Shown here: positions 1 to 19,000 of the stretch, one piece after another
Position numbering within the stretch: the stretch's first letter is position 1
How the letters are laid out: each line of letters begins with the position of its first letter
Assembly: GCA_963930775.1 (NCBI GenBank)
Contig: OZ005705.1
Location: 7,006,001-7,070,000, forward strand
Direction of reading: 5' to 3'
Origin: Cliona cf. orientalis
Taxonomy: Eukaryota > Porifera > Demospongiae > Clionaida > Clionaidae
Length of the DNA: 64,000 nucleotides
Notes under the pieces: model-generated
Databases searched by the model: none
Seen by the model: only the letters and a program-made list of their open reading frames with translations
Told to the model about the DNA's origin: nothing
Position numbers and translations under genes: made by a program

Positions 1-214
1 AGAGAGAGAGAGAGTGGGGGCAGTTATTGTATATACAACTTGTATACCTCATTCTATTTACCTGTATAGATGTTAATATTGATGACACGTCATAGGTTGG
101 ACTCCAACGATTTTGTAAGATATCTAAACATATACTTCCATCTGCGTAAACTGCTCAGAAAGGAAATAAACAACATGAAACCAGAAATAAATTTCAAAAA
201 CAATGCAGCCTTAC

Positions 215-340
215 CATTAGGATGGAACATTTTAGACACAAATCGAACAACTGGGGGTTTATTGGGATACTCTTCACTGAATTGCATGGTTAGCTTAAAT
301 GTTCCATCTTCGAATGGCGTATCTTTAGGTCTGCGGTGGA

Positions 341-374
<34 letters not shown>

Positions 375-1691
375 AGAATGTCAACAAGTATACACTACAC
401 TTAAAGTGTGGAGCACTTGACAAGGTAGACACAACTTAGACACATAATACAAAGCAAAATTGTATACACCACAGTATTATTATTATAGTATGCTGCATTA
501 GACATGGTTATGAGTACGTGGTCAGGCATACCCGAATATCACCGCATTCCATAGCATTATGTTATTATCAGTGGGAGCACCACTCACTCCAGCGGGAGGG
601 TCTTCTTGAAGTCTATGAGAGTGTGTGTGTGTGAGAGAGAGTCTGTGTATACATGTACGCATTATGTTTACTAGGCATAATGGTGGATGCACAATCATAT
701 GACCTGGCATTTTTTAAAAGGAAGTGATCCAACATGAGAAGAATATTCATAGCATATTTTGTCAGCAAGAAAATCTGCCTGACAAGTAAATGTAATAGAT
801 GGTAACAACTCAGTTGACACAATCTCTGCCAATCATGCTGAATCAGCCAACCAACTATCCAAACTCAAAACAGTTAATGGTTAATATACCAGGAGAGCAC
901 ATGATTGCCTTCATTCGTATGCTCCTGATACTGTATAAACCCAGAGACACAATTCTAGGAAGCATACATATACGTAGTCTAGTCCCCAGATCCCACACTT
1001 CGAGGAAGGAAAAGGGTTTTGGTGACTTTGGGCAATATATTTGGTCCAGTTGACGACCCGTGGAGGAATTTGCGTGTCCCAATCAGATCGTAGCTTTAGC
1101 CCAGTCATATGACTTGCTAGCAGCAGGAATGTAGCAGAGCCATTGCCCGCTATACAAATTTGAATCACCTACGCAGCCTTACTGGCCAATCAGATACGAG
1201 CTTTGTTCACGTGCACCCATATCGGCACACGCCCAGAATCGGCCAAACCAAGAAAACAGCCCACAAAGTCACTCCCTCCTTTTGAGGGTGGGGTCTGGGG
1301 ATGAGACTATTAAACATACATGAGGCTGTGAGTAAAGCAATAGCCATGACATAACTCAAGCCAGAGGGGCTAGCTTATGAGGCAAGGGGCTAAAGCACTG
1401 CTGAACTAGTACAGTGACACATGTACCAACCAATGTTAATTATTTGACAAGGTCATTAAACAAATTATCCCCAATGACAAGGATTTTTCACTCTGTACTT
1501 TTTTTTCTGAGCACTATATACTTGGGGGATATCTAAATAGGCCTGTGTACCTTCAATTTCACATACAGAGTTCAATTCACAGACTCAAGTCAAATTTGAA
1601 ACGCCTTGGCAACCGAAGCATACGTACACAAAGTTCTACTCTCTCACCTTTTAAAATCTCTCATGAGTCTTCTACGCGCCGGAGTAGACAT
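215..1691 (-). CDS. UBE2A: RAD6-type ubiquitin-conjugating enzyme E2, 5' part
   Basis: This is the E2 that, with RAD18 or RNF20/40-type E3s, ubiquitinates PCNA and histone H2B in the nucleus (known for the family). Three exons are visible on the minus strand: 1648-1691 encodes [15 protein letters not shown], 532-612 encodes [13 protein letters not shown] through NAVIFG, and 215-330 encodes [18 protein letters not shown] and SKMFHPN. Splice phases join as R|LQ and FG|PKD, and each exon matches the start of human UBE2A/UBE2B almost residue for residue. The exon with the catalytic Cys (the [11 protein letters not shown] region) is not in the window, so the gene runs off the left edge. It is a co-orthologue of vertebrate UBE2A and UBE2B; the symbol does not separate them. 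Its ATG lies head to head with the JPT-like gene. Confidence 0.95.
342..372. repeat. (GT)n microsatellite next to a splice acceptor
   Basis: About 15 GT units, read as (CA)n on the coding strand of the UBE2A gene. It ends roughly ten bases before the 3' splice site at 331, so it fills the place of the usual pyrimidine tract. Confidence 0.9.
975..1309. mobile_element. Imperfect terminal-inverted-repeat element in UBE2A intron 1
   Basis: The left end (975-1045) and right end (about 1245-1309) are imperfect inverted copies, both starting AGTCTmATCCCCAGA-like and sharing GTGACTTTG further in. There is no coding potential between them. It looks like an old non-autonomous (MITE-type) insertion in the 1035-nt first intron. 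Target-site duplication is not clear. Confidence 0.55.
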
Positions 1692-1938
1692 ACTGTACGT
1701 TTAAACACGAGATAGAGCGGGGAACTTCTGAGGAAAGTCGTTGTCTAGTCTCTACTTGACTTCATGCGTGTGTACGGTCAGCGAATTCTAATATTTCTGT
1801 TGAATGATCTAATACTTCGGATATTTAGACAACATCAATTTGCACACCTGATCTGTGGTAAAGTTATCGTCCGGCGATACATTCGCAACCTAGTGTTTGA
1901 TACATTTCGGCGATTATTATTATCTCACCAGGGTGACC
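1692..1938. promoter_or_regulatory. Bidirectional promoter region UBE2A / JPT
   Basis: Only 247 bp separate the UBE2A ATG (minus) from the JPT-like ATG (plus), so both 5' UTRs and both core promoters must lie here. No clear TATA box was found. This is inferred from gene layout. Confidence 0.6.
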
Positions 1939-2367
1939 ATGGCCTATAAAATGTATAACCAAGGACTAAATGAGTCCGAGAGACCAACCTCTAGGTGAGT
2001 ATTTTTATTTATAGTAAATTATTAATAGCAACACTATTTTCCTTGTATTCGCATTAAATGTATGCATCTTGGGCGCAGAGTGACTCGTCCTCCAGGAGGC
2101 CCCAGTTCTATTTCATTTACCTCCGCCGATGCCCCACCCTGCGGGCCTAGCACTAGCACTAGCAGCGGGAGCTCGAGCGCTGCAAAGCCCAAACCTCAAC
2201 TACAGGACACCAAGCCACAACAAACGGCAGCACCTCCCCAGCAGCTGCAGCTGCCCAGTGGCCAGGAGCCATCAACTATCAATGCTGGAAAAGCTAACAA
2301 GGCAGTGCATACTTCATCAAAAGTGTTAAATCCTCCTGGAGGAAAGACTAGCATCTCATTCTTCTGA
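1939..2367 (+). CDS. JPT1: Jupiter/HN1-like microtubule-associated homologue
   Basis: Two exons, 1939-1994 and 2079-2367, encode 114 aa starting MAYKMYNQGLNESERPTSR. The family hallmark is two PPGG motifs, near the N- and C-termini. Here RVTRPPGGPSSISF spans the splice junction and KVLNPPGGKTSISFF closes the protein, as in human JPT1 (RVLRPPGG ... NPPGGKSS). The middle is low-complexity Ser/Pro/Gln. JPT proteins are small, disordered and linked to microtubules and cell-cycle control (family knowledge). It could equally be called the single orthologue of JPT1 and JPT2. The sequence between the motifs is not conserved, so assignment rests on the paired motifs, the length and the position. Confidence 0.8.
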
Positions 2368-3003
2368 GACTCTTGACACAATGAGTGAATTATTGAGTGG
2401 AAGAATCAGTGATGTACATGTATTATGGTTGTATGTCAAGGGTGATGTTGTTTTGTTCCCAAGCTAGTTTAGCCTCTGATGAAAGTGGTGATGATCAGTA
2501 ACAAATAATATTCAAGAAAGATGTTGAATGGCGTCAATTGGGTAAAATGTAATATTATTGCAGTGAGATAGCAACTGAGAGCCTGGATGGACTAGCTTGC
2601 TGTATAAATGGGGATAACCATGCTGCTGTAACTTCCTTCCTCCAAAAAATTGTTTTGCTTCAGTGACAATTCACTGAAGCTGGTATGGAAAGCAGATTGC
2701 CTGTGTAATACATCATTGCATGTATTTGAGCATTTAACTCCAGACTGTTCTTCAGACAGAACGCACTTGATACACACACAATATTATTGTCATAAGGAAT
2801 TGGCCAGCTCATGATCATAGTGGTTGTAGAGTATCAAAAATGGGCAAACCTGGGCATAATATTGATTGTACAGTATTGGCAGTTGTGGGCCATAGAAGAG
2901 TAGGCCTAGCTTGCATGCCTATGACTAAAATTAATAGAAGCAAAAAGATATTGATGAGATTGAAGAATAAATATGAAACAAGAAAAACCATTAATAATTA
3001 CGT
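2368..3003. other. Convergent 3' intergenic spacer JPT / DPH3
   Basis: The 3' ends of the JPT-like gene (+) and DPH3 (-) face each other here. Short open frames exist on both strands, but none has conserved content, splice structure or codon bias. I see nothing else in it. Confidence 0.6.
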
Positions 3004-3405
3004 TCACGATGTTGCCAGCTCCAACCGAGGTGGTTTCTTTGTAGCAGCTTCTTGCTGCAATAAGAAATCTTCCTACAAGTTTTAATATGGCAACGTATAT
3101 AAACAGCATAATTTAATATAATAATATTATTATCAAGTCGTAGAAATTATATATAATCGCTCACTGGATCATAGATTACTTTAACAATGAGTGAACAGCT
3201 GGGACACTCTGCTATCTCTTCACCATTTTCTAGTGCTTCCTGCACAGAGAGAATTCGAGTGAGCAAGAGAGTGAGACTGAGTTCAGCCTTTTCTCACCTT
3301 AGTGATCTCAAACTGGTCTCCACAGGGGCAGGGATAGTAGTAGGTCTCCGTCTCCGCATCATACTCGAAGTCTTCGATCTCTACTTCATCGTGGAACACA
3401 GACAT
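3004..3405 (-). CDS. DPH3: Diphthamide biosynthesis protein 3 (CSL zinc-finger protein)
   Basis: Three exons on the minus strand: 3298-3405, 3165-3239 and 3004-3054, giving 77 aa (human 82). Exon 1 encodes [16 protein letters not shown] and [14 protein letters not shown]; exon 2 encodes [21 protein letters not shown]. All four zinc ligands of the DPH-type finger are present (PCPCGD and CPSC). DPH3 donates electrons to the DPH1/DPH2 radical-SAM enzyme for diphthamide on eEF2 and also serves Elongator-dependent tRNA modification (family knowledge). The third exon gives a short divergent tail. If the intron at 3055-3164 is retained, the frame instead stops at 3147, eight codons further on. The start codon is 129 bp from that of TMEM185. 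Confidence 0.92.
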
Positions 3406-3534
3406 CGTCGCCAACCAAATGAACTATAGCATGCATATGATATGAGGGATTGCACAACTACAAAGAATTTAGCTGAGGTCAGCATTTTCTTCTAAATAAT
3501 GCCCACCAAGCTTGTGTGATGGGATGCTGTAAAT
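3406..3534. promoter_or_regulatory. Bidirectional promoter region DPH3 / TMEM185
   Basis: Only 129 bp lie between the two divergent start codons, the shortest such interval in the window. Inferred from gene layout; no specific factor site was recognised. Confidence 0.6.
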
Positions 3535-5238
3535 ATGCACTTCAAGGATATCGCTCAGTTCTTCAACATAAGGCGAGTTGTGTGTCTCTTATAGATATTC
3601 TCGCGCTCATATCTCAATGTGCGTCTCATAAATTCATATTTGTGAGTCAATTGACATAATTTCAATGTTTCAACCTGATAATTTACAAATAATTTACTGT
3701 AGCTAGTGACTCATAGAGGAACCATTGTTTAATTTTATAGTTGTATGCTTCTCTATGCAGTGACTTCATACTTTATTGCTGTCTCCTTGCCTTCTCTGTG
3801 CTGCTCTCCCTGCGAGTGGATCAGGTGATAACATGGAACTATGCTGTAATCTTTCTACCGATTTGGGTATGGAATGCAATCGCACTCGTTGGCACGATTG
3901 TGGGTGTGGCCTATTTCATCAAGAAGAAGAGCCTTAGGTCAGCTCTTAACAAAAATATGTTTATTAACAAATGTACACTGTGTCTTTTTTTACGCAATAC
4001 AGGCAAGATGATGCCAGCAAGCGTAACTTTGTAGCCATGTTACAATTTACCATCCTCCAGTTTCCCATCTTTCTCACTGAACTATTAATTGTCATAAACA
4101 TTGAAAGCAATGGCCGACATTCATGGACGGCCATATTCGCTCCAATGTATGTGCTCTCCTTTCTCTCCATTGCTGGCTGCATTCTGAGCTGCTGCGTCAA
4201 GAGATTCAATGTTGAGGTAAAATTGTAATCATGCGCATTGCTTTGCTTAATTGATACTGAGAATTGATATTTCATTGCAGCTTGAGGTGTTGGCTATGGT
4301 GAACTTACTACAGCTGCTCTTCCTGGGAGTTCGATTGGACGGCTTCGTTTGTTGGTCATGGGGGGTAAGTGAAGAGACACTTTTACTAGACCAGTGAATA
4401 AACTGACCTCTCTCTCTCTCTCTCCCCATTCACCTACTCAGGTTGTGCTCATTCCAACTTGGATTCTCCTCATTTTATTTCTGATTAGCATAATTGTCTA
4501 TAGTTGTGTTCGATGCTGTATGTTCAAGCTGGAGGAGAACCCGCAGGAGGTGAAAGTCAAGAGACCTCTTGTCACCGTTCTCATTGTCTGTCTCTTTGTG
4601 ATCGCCTTCTCTTTCTTACTGTTTCTTGTAAGTTCATTTCACCCCAATCCTGTACCTAGTAATCTGGGATGGGTCGGTGGAGTTGGCCAGACTGATCCCT
4701 TTAGAACTTGGAATATTGACGACCATTACCGCATGTATATCTGTAGGCTAGAGAGAAAATTAATAACCCAAACCATGAAAATTTGACCTGTAATTATGAT
4801 CTATTGTAGCCCTGAGAGGCTTAGTATAATATTATATTATCACTTATCCTTCGTATAATATAGGCTCTTCTGGCATCGCAGCTCAATGGGCTCCTCCAGG
4901 CTCCCTACTCCGCCACCTTTGTACCCTTACACATCACCATCCTCGTACTCATAGCAACCACTTTCGTCAAGAGTCCAGCCAACCCCCTCTGGTTTGGCAT
5001 ACGCAAGACGTTCACAGACTTTATCCTCGACACTTTTCCGTTTCTGCAAGAATATGCGAACATCTCTCACCAAGGGGGCGGGGAGGAGCAAGAACTGATG
5101 GACAGTGAGGATGACATGGAAGAGAGCACAGGTGTCAAGTTTAAGAAGATAAAGAGAGGAAGAGAGAAAATGATAATCGATGAATCGGCTGTTGGCGATT
5201 CAATTTATCCCTACGAGGATATTATGACACCCGATTGA
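3535..5238 (+). CDS. TMEM185A: TMEM185 family multi-pass membrane protein
   Basis: Six exons: 3535-3572, 3761-3937, 4003-4216, 4281-4364, 4442-4627 and 4864-5238. The protein starts MHFKDIAQFFNISDFILYCC, and exon 2 onward follows human TMEM185A closely (SVLLSLRVDQVITWNYAVIF, LFLGVRLDGF, then WFGIRK and FLQEYANIS near the C-terminus). Several hydrophobic segments occur in repeated FxxxLRLD-type units, followed by an acidic and basic cytoplasmic tail ending MTPD. The biochemical function of this family is not established. Intron 1 uses a GC donor (AG|GCGAGT) rather than GT. The gene is divergent from DPH3 and convergent with the SLC36 array, 285 bp from its last exon. Confidence 0.9.
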
Positions 5239-5523
5239 GTTATTAATAATAATATTATTTGTGTGTCCTCATTATTGTGTACCATCATTTTCATGATCAC
5301 TGTCAAAGGTCTCTCTCTGTCTCTCTCTCTCTCTCTAACAAATAATATTTCTGAGACTAGTTCATGTATGTTGTTTCAAACATCAATAATAATTTGTATG
5401 GGAATACTGCAATAAATTATTACACAGAATCTGATAATTATTATGTAAACATGAATAAAAACAGATGAAGCATATGATTGATAACTCAAGCTCTATTCGA
5501 TCAAAAATAAAATGAATTAATGA

Positions 5524-8330
5524 TTATCCTGGAAAGTAAGTGATATCACAGGCCTTATCCGCTGCATCTTCATCTTGAAAATACGCCACAATATTGTCTA
5601 TTGAAGCGTAGGTACCAAACACTGACCCCACGACCCCTAGGAGAGCTATGAGCACATCCTTCACCACCCAGACTGGCCATGGGAGACAGCCTAGCCACGT
5701 CGTCTCTCTGCGGATTGGCCAGAATATCATGATAGAGAGGACGGAGGGAAAGATGAGAGCAAGCGTGCTGCTGGCCACAGCTCCAATCAGAGAGATGAGG
5801 TCATCGAGGTCAGGGACCGCCATGGCAATACCCCCTGCAAACATAATCATTGCAAAACCATGCATATTATGATATTTGATTATGAAGTGATACTAAGACC
5901 ATAGCTCAGCCTGGGTGTGTAGATGATTCTGAAATTGCTTGTGAGCCAGAAATTGTGGTGAAGTTTGGCATGCAAAGCTTTATCATAAAACAGTGTTTCC
6001 ATCGGCATAATAAATCTTACCTATGAATAACACAACAGTTGATCTGAATAGGATCTGTATGAGGAACTTAACATCTTTTCGAGACTTTGGATTCAGTCGT
6101 TCAAGAATAGGAGGCTCCAGGAAGTCCATGGGAACATAGAATTGAAGCAGGAAGGAGGCGAGAGTGGCATAGGCAAAGAAGATCTTGGCAATTATGTACA
6201 TGCTATAATATGAGAGAGAACATCGACAGTGGTATAATAAGAATATGCTGAATGAATTCATCTGACATCGGACTATTAAAACGTACATGACTTCGATAAC
6301 ATTGGTGCTGATCAGGTTGAGTGTGATGCTGGCTTTGATGTCCGATCCATAGACTACAAATCCCACCACTCCAAACAGCGTGAACAGGATCGTCACTATC
6401 ATCATGCTGAAGAAAATCACTTTCAGAGCATCTTCGTGCTTCTTCATTTTGTTCTCCAAAGGCAGAATCTGACACAACACCGACTGTAAATTCATTTGCA
6501 CAACAGTGACTAACTGACTTACAATTCCAATGCCTTCGTACGCATACACTGCTTTACCAAAGAAGAGTGGCAGGGAAGTGATGGAAACAAGATCCAGTGA
6601 ACCTATGAGTGTAATGACGAATATTATTATGACGATGAGAAGGTGCTGATATTATTAGTGGATGGATGGTAGCCGCTAGCTAACCTTTGAGCACTGCAGC
6701 TTTTTCAGCATCATCATCAGTTCTATATGAATGTCAATACATTAGAACTAACATCAAATCCTATGCAAATAATATCTGCTAATATTGCCTGATCATGATC
6801 AGTTAAGACGCACTGGCATATATATTCTTGCTAACTCACATGAAGGAGTTGATTTCTTCATAGAGTATGATGACTAGAGTGATCAGTATGCAGACATTGG
6901 CCACCATGGAGAAGGACGCCAGCTCATTCAGGTTCCTGATCCAGGAGAGGAACACTATCGGCAGGATGAGGACACCTATCCAGGCACGCTCTCCGAGGTT
7001 CACATTGTAGGTCACACAAAATACCTGCACAGTGAAGGAGCAATCCAGACTATTCAATTTTGCTTCGTGCATGCACTATAACAAGGTTGTGACATTATAC
7101 AACCTGCAGTTTGATTACAGTAAAAACTATCTATATCGATACGATTTCTGAAGAGAGGCATCCAAAATCATTGTTGCCAAGAACAATATTATTATTTATA
7201 GGCATTGTTTATTTCACCTTTTATGTCCATTCTCTCACAATATTCACTCCTTAAGCAATGATATTCATACTCACCTGATCAAGGCTGTAGGCCATGAAGA
7301 CAAAGTAGGCACAGCAGAATCCAAATTGTGTAATGAGCAGAAACAAATTCACAGTAAATCTATTCCAAATAATTATTATTAAATTGTGCGACACAACCAG
7401 ATAACCTATTATGATATACCTGGCTATCTTTCCCCAAATCTGCTTCTTAGTGTACTCCAGCACAGCAAACTGAGCAACTTCAGCATAGTCAAGCGTCTGG
7501 ACATCAAGCCTGGAACAATAATTATTATTACACATCAAACCTGTGATTATAGTACAGAATCTGATAATATAGATGTTGGCTACCGTCGACAGAGCTCCTT
7601 TGCACAGGACACCAATTGCATCATACAGTGTGTTGCGATCAGTCCCATCAATAACAGACCAACAGCACCAACCTGCAAGAGACAATGCATGCATGTACAT
7701 GTGAACACTTACCAAGACTTAGATAATATCATCAAGTTTACAATGAGTCCTGCATCATAGACGGCAAGGGGCAGAGCCAACAATCCAATTCCTATGTTCC
7801 CCTTGAGAAGATGCATAGCTGTTTCAGTATTGCTGTAATGATAGGTATTCAGAGTAATTTACAATATCAGTACTATGGCTTGCATACGTTGTTGCATGTT
7901 GAGCTCTCTTGTTTCGTGAAGCTATCTTATCATATGCTTGTCCTCCTGACGCTCCTGCTGACTGCTTTCTCTCCTGAGAAGCTGAAGGACTTCGACCACC
8001 TCCATCTTCACCTCCTTCAGTCCCCTGGCCCTGGGTAATTGCCCCATAATTGGTACCTCCCCCTTCTCTAGTTCTTATGAGGCTACTGCTTGTGATTTTG
8101 CTGCTGTGGTGAGTGATAAATTCAGATTCCTCCAAAGCTGGGTGCTCTGACTCTCTTTCAGCTCTGCTTTTCCCATGCTCGCAGTTGCTGTAGCTGGAAG
8201 CTGATATGGGAATGTGTTCTGGATCGCCTTCTTGTGCGAGGTCAGCCGGTCTAGTACTGACGGGCCTTTCCGTCCGATCTGCTCCACTAGCACTGTTGGT
8301 AGTCGATGACTCTTCATACATGGCGTACAT
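5524..8330 (-). CDS. SLC36: SLC36-type proton/amino-acid transporter, copy 1
   Basis: Eleven exons in transcription order: 7888-8330, 7742-7832, 7584-7672, 7420-7509, 7275-7359, 6840-7024, 6685-6722, 6523-6602, 6287-6468, 6021-6202 and 5524-5834, giving 591 aa. A disordered Ser/Gly-rich cytosolic N-terminus of about 150 aa precedes the transporter fold. PAT/SLC36 hallmarks are [17 protein letters not shown] in TM1, [23 protein letters not shown], and DLISLIGAVASSTLALIFP near the end. SLC36 members move small neutral amino acids across plasma or lysosomal membranes (family knowledge); substrate and location cannot be read here. The start could also be the next ATG four codons on. It is one of three tandem paralogues with the same intron positions. 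Confidence 0.92.
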
Positions 8331-8531
8331 AGCTATAGTGCTGTAATTAATGCGAAATCAGTGCCACGCCCACCTCTAGACTATAAAGCCACTCCGCGTG
8401 ACATTGTGCGGTTTACAAGTGGCTAGCATGCAACTCTGTCACGAGTCAATGAATAATTTTGGGTATATACAATGAATAATAATAATTATTAACACAACGG
8501 ATGATTGATAGAACTGCTATAATTAACACAA

Positions 8532-11956
<3,425 letters not shown>

Positions 11957-12025
11957 TGTGATATAAATATTGATCCAGGGGTCAAACTGCAAGTTTTGTA
12001 AACACTCGAGCAGAGCCTCGTACAA

Positions 12026-12037
12026 TGCGCATGCGCA
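12026..12037. promoter_or_regulatory. NRF1-like palindrome TGCGCATGCGCA
   Basis: A perfect 12-bp palindrome identical to the NRF1 consensus lies 70 bp upstream of the copy-2 SLC36 start codon. A weaker TGCGCATGCTCA version is at 15957-15968 in the SLC36/THOC2 promoter. Confidence 0.5.
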
Positions 12038-12214
12038 ATGAGCTAGCATCACAATTTTATATTAAATTTTTTTTGCTTTTCACAGTCCGTACAATAATAA
12101 TTATAGGGCACAACAAAAATAACTGTGCTATGCACGTGGTGACAAAAGGGACAATTGTGGATGACAGGTGATAATATTACTATGATCAGGTTGATTTCTT
12201 TTATAGCCAAACAA

Positions 12215-15797
<3,583 letters not shown>

Positions 15798-16010
15798 TGA
15801 GAGAAGAAATACTGTTTAGCACGTAGTAAACTTTCCTTTTTATGGTTGAATTAGTACAGTCTCATAATACACGTGTAAATAATTATACTAGCTTACTAGC
15901 TATATTGTACATGCATGTACATGCGCATAATTATTGTGCAGGTACGTAAGCTGCATTGCGCATGCTCAGATCTCCACGTGGTTTCTGTGTGACCCCATTT
16001 TTCGACGGAC
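15798..16010. promoter_or_regulatory. Bidirectional promoter region SLC36 copy 3 / THOC2
   Basis: 213 bp between divergent start codons. It contains TGCGCATGCTCA (15957-15968, NRF1-like) and a CACGTG E-box at about 15975-15980. Inferred from layout and motifs. Confidence 0.6.
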
Positions 16011-19000
16011 ATGGCGACCGTTTCGTCTGTCAACACCATCCCCGAGCAGCTTCTGAAGAATTGGAGCTCTAAATGGCGCGACGAAGGGTACGTTAGGAGG
16101 CTTTATGTTGAAAGAAGACAAACTGACGTGTTTCTGTCGCTTTTTCTAGACTGAATTTGTTTCAAAAAGCCTTCAAGACCCCAGCCGGCCAGAAGCAAGG
16201 TGTCACCGCCATAGATGGAAGTGATGGTAACAATAATCCTAATCTATGAAGCTAAAAAGTCTATAAAAAATAATGTCTTTATTAATGTCTTCTTGCTACA
16301 GAATTCCAACAACTTCTCTATGACCTAGTAAGGTGTGTGGTGATGGGTGATCTAGAGGTCGACGATGCCCTTTCCTTCTTCACTGAGCTCACCTCAAGTC
16401 TGGTAAGAAGTCAATCAAGCTTCATGCTTGGGGGAAAAAGGGTCTAATGAGTGAGAACTGTGGATCGATCGTTCTTGTGTCTACCTACTACATGCATAGG
16501 GGATCGGTGAGATGTTTCCATCGCTACTGGCCGACATCTTCACAGTACTGGGTATGTGAGCCACTTACAAATACATGTGTATGATACGACTGAGTGGGTG
16601 GATGTGGAGTTTATCTGATCATGTGATTGTCATGTGATACAGATACTGAAGTGATGTGTAACGAGAACAAGGGTCATGTATCTTCCTTCAAATCCTTATT
16701 GCTAGCTTGTCAGGTATGTATACTTTCTTTTATGAAAATCAATGTTGAATTTTTTGTTGGTCATGTGATAGAAAATGCTGGGTGTTCCTTTGATGAGGGA
16801 GCGTCTGGACATGGACACTCTTGAGCTGGTTCGCCTGGTCCCCTCCAAGGTCAACTTCAACCAGAAATACGTCAAGACAAAAACTAAGTTATTGTGAGTT
16901 ATCTACACCATACATAAACGCCTACACATGCGATTTACTTGGTTATTTAAACTAGTCTCTGCTTTTCGATCACAGTGATTGACGTTGGATTTATTTTTTT
17001 ACTTTCGCCCCCAGCTACAAACAGCAGAAGTTTAACCTTTTTCGTGAAGAGAACGAGGGCTACTCCAAGCTTATCTCGGAGCTGGGCCACGAGAGGCGAC
17101 CGGGGACAGCTGCTACTGCAATGCTCGACAATATCCGTTCTCTCATCGGTATGTAAACTTGTAAATGTTATGTACTGTCGTGATCATTGAGTGCCTGTTA
17201 ATTAGAAAATATGTGAGCTATGCAACTGAACATGATTGTGCGTGTGTGTAACATTTTCACATGATATGTATGCAATAATATCATCGTTACGTATTGCATG
17301 TCTATACTGAAATTAATGTGCATGACGGTATGTACATGTATGTGTTCAGGTCGATTCTCCCTCGATCCCAACCGAGTGCTGGACATCATCTTGGAGACGT
17401 TTGAGTGTCATTTGGACGAGAGAGATTTCTTTCTCCCCCTCCTCGAGAGCTACCCCTGTCAACCAGCCACCTTTGTCAATATCCTAGGCTTCAAATTTCA
17501 CCAATATCAGGTGTGGCTTAAATAGAAACTGGTGACCAAAAGAAAATTGGTGGTGATCCTGGAATGTAGAAAATTCACCCTCTCTCTCTCTCTCTCTTTC
17601 GCAGCATTCAGAACTCTCCAGTACCCCTCCAACCCCTCCCTCCCTCTATAAACTAGCAGCTGTATTGCTTCACGAGGGTCTTGTTCAGCTTGGAGATCTC
17701 TACCCTCATGTGAGCCCAACTACACAATTGCAAAACACTCTACAACTTCAGATGTGCTGTGTCATTCTGTACTCCTGTCCACTCCATCACTCTAGCTGTC
17801 CCTAAGTGATGCCACACTAAAACAGTTCTACGACTCTGTGTTTGAGGATGCTACTACCAAGGCTAGGCAGGCCACTGTTGTATCTCTCCTTGATAAGTCG
17901 GATGAAGAAAGGGAAAAGGAGGCTCAGGCTGAGAAAGAGAAACAGGTAGATAGATAGTAATAATATTGGTGTTTTTCATCTTCATTTTAATGCTTGTAAG
18001 CTTTTTTTTTTTTCGCTTTATAGAAAAGGAAAGGGCAGGTGCTCTCCATAGACATCAACCAGAAGCTCGGCTTATGTCACGCTCTCCTTGAGTTGGGGGA
18101 TTGGGGTGGGGCCACCAATCTCATGAAACTCCTCCCACCTCTACTTCCTGTGTGGTCACTCCCAGTCACCAAGTCTATATGTTCACTTGTTCATTTATCA
18201 ATAGAGCCCATATACAGGAGGTTAGCTATCACCACCTGCACCTTCTTTTCGAAATTTCTCTCTAATAAACTGAATCTGTATTCTTTTATACACACAGCTG
18301 TTCACCTCGTGCAGCCAAAGGGGGCTCCTTACCTTCTAGCTCCTCAGCCTCTGCTTTGCTCAAGCCTTGCTCAAAACCAGAAGAGCTTCACCCAGACGTC
18401 TTTGACATGCTTTTCTGTCTTGGTCCACAAATCTACTTGGACGCTCCTCTTCTTGCCAAGATGCTTAGGGTGGGAAGGGCTTTCTTGAAAGGCCGTGCAG
18501 CCAATAAGCACAATGGAGAGTTGCCCTCGGAGGAGAAGGAAGAGGTCTACCACGGCTTTCTCACCATGCTTGATGAAGTGGTGTTTCCTGCCCTCTCTCT
18601 CATGCCTTGCAACTGTGGCATGGCTGAGGAGACCTGGGCCATGGTCAAGCAGCTGCCCTATGAGACCAGGTGGGTGACTTCTCTCCCTCCCTACCCCTTC
18701 TCTCAAATTGTATACTTTGTATGTGATCCCCTGAGTGTTGGGATAAACTCTCCTGATGTGGTACATGTATCTCATGGCTATCATACCTTGAGCACTGTTT
18801 GTTCATATGCCATTGTTAGTGCAGACTGTCCATGAATGTCTGTACTCCTTGTATATGCAGGTACACTTTCACAATGGTATTGCATGTGATATGGTGTATG
18901 CATGTGTAGTACATGTGTTGCATGCATGTTCAATTGATTAGCCTGTACTTGCTAGTGAGTGTCTACTACACATGTATGTCACACTGATTGCAGTCAATTA

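Noticed and set aside
70-420. 116-codon frame with a Cys-Val repeat
   Set aside because: Produced by reading antisense UBE2A exon sequence into the (GT)n microsatellite.
1764-1949. 61-codon frame between UBE2A and JPT
   Set aside because: It sits in the shared promoter, ends inside the JPT start exon and resembles nothing.
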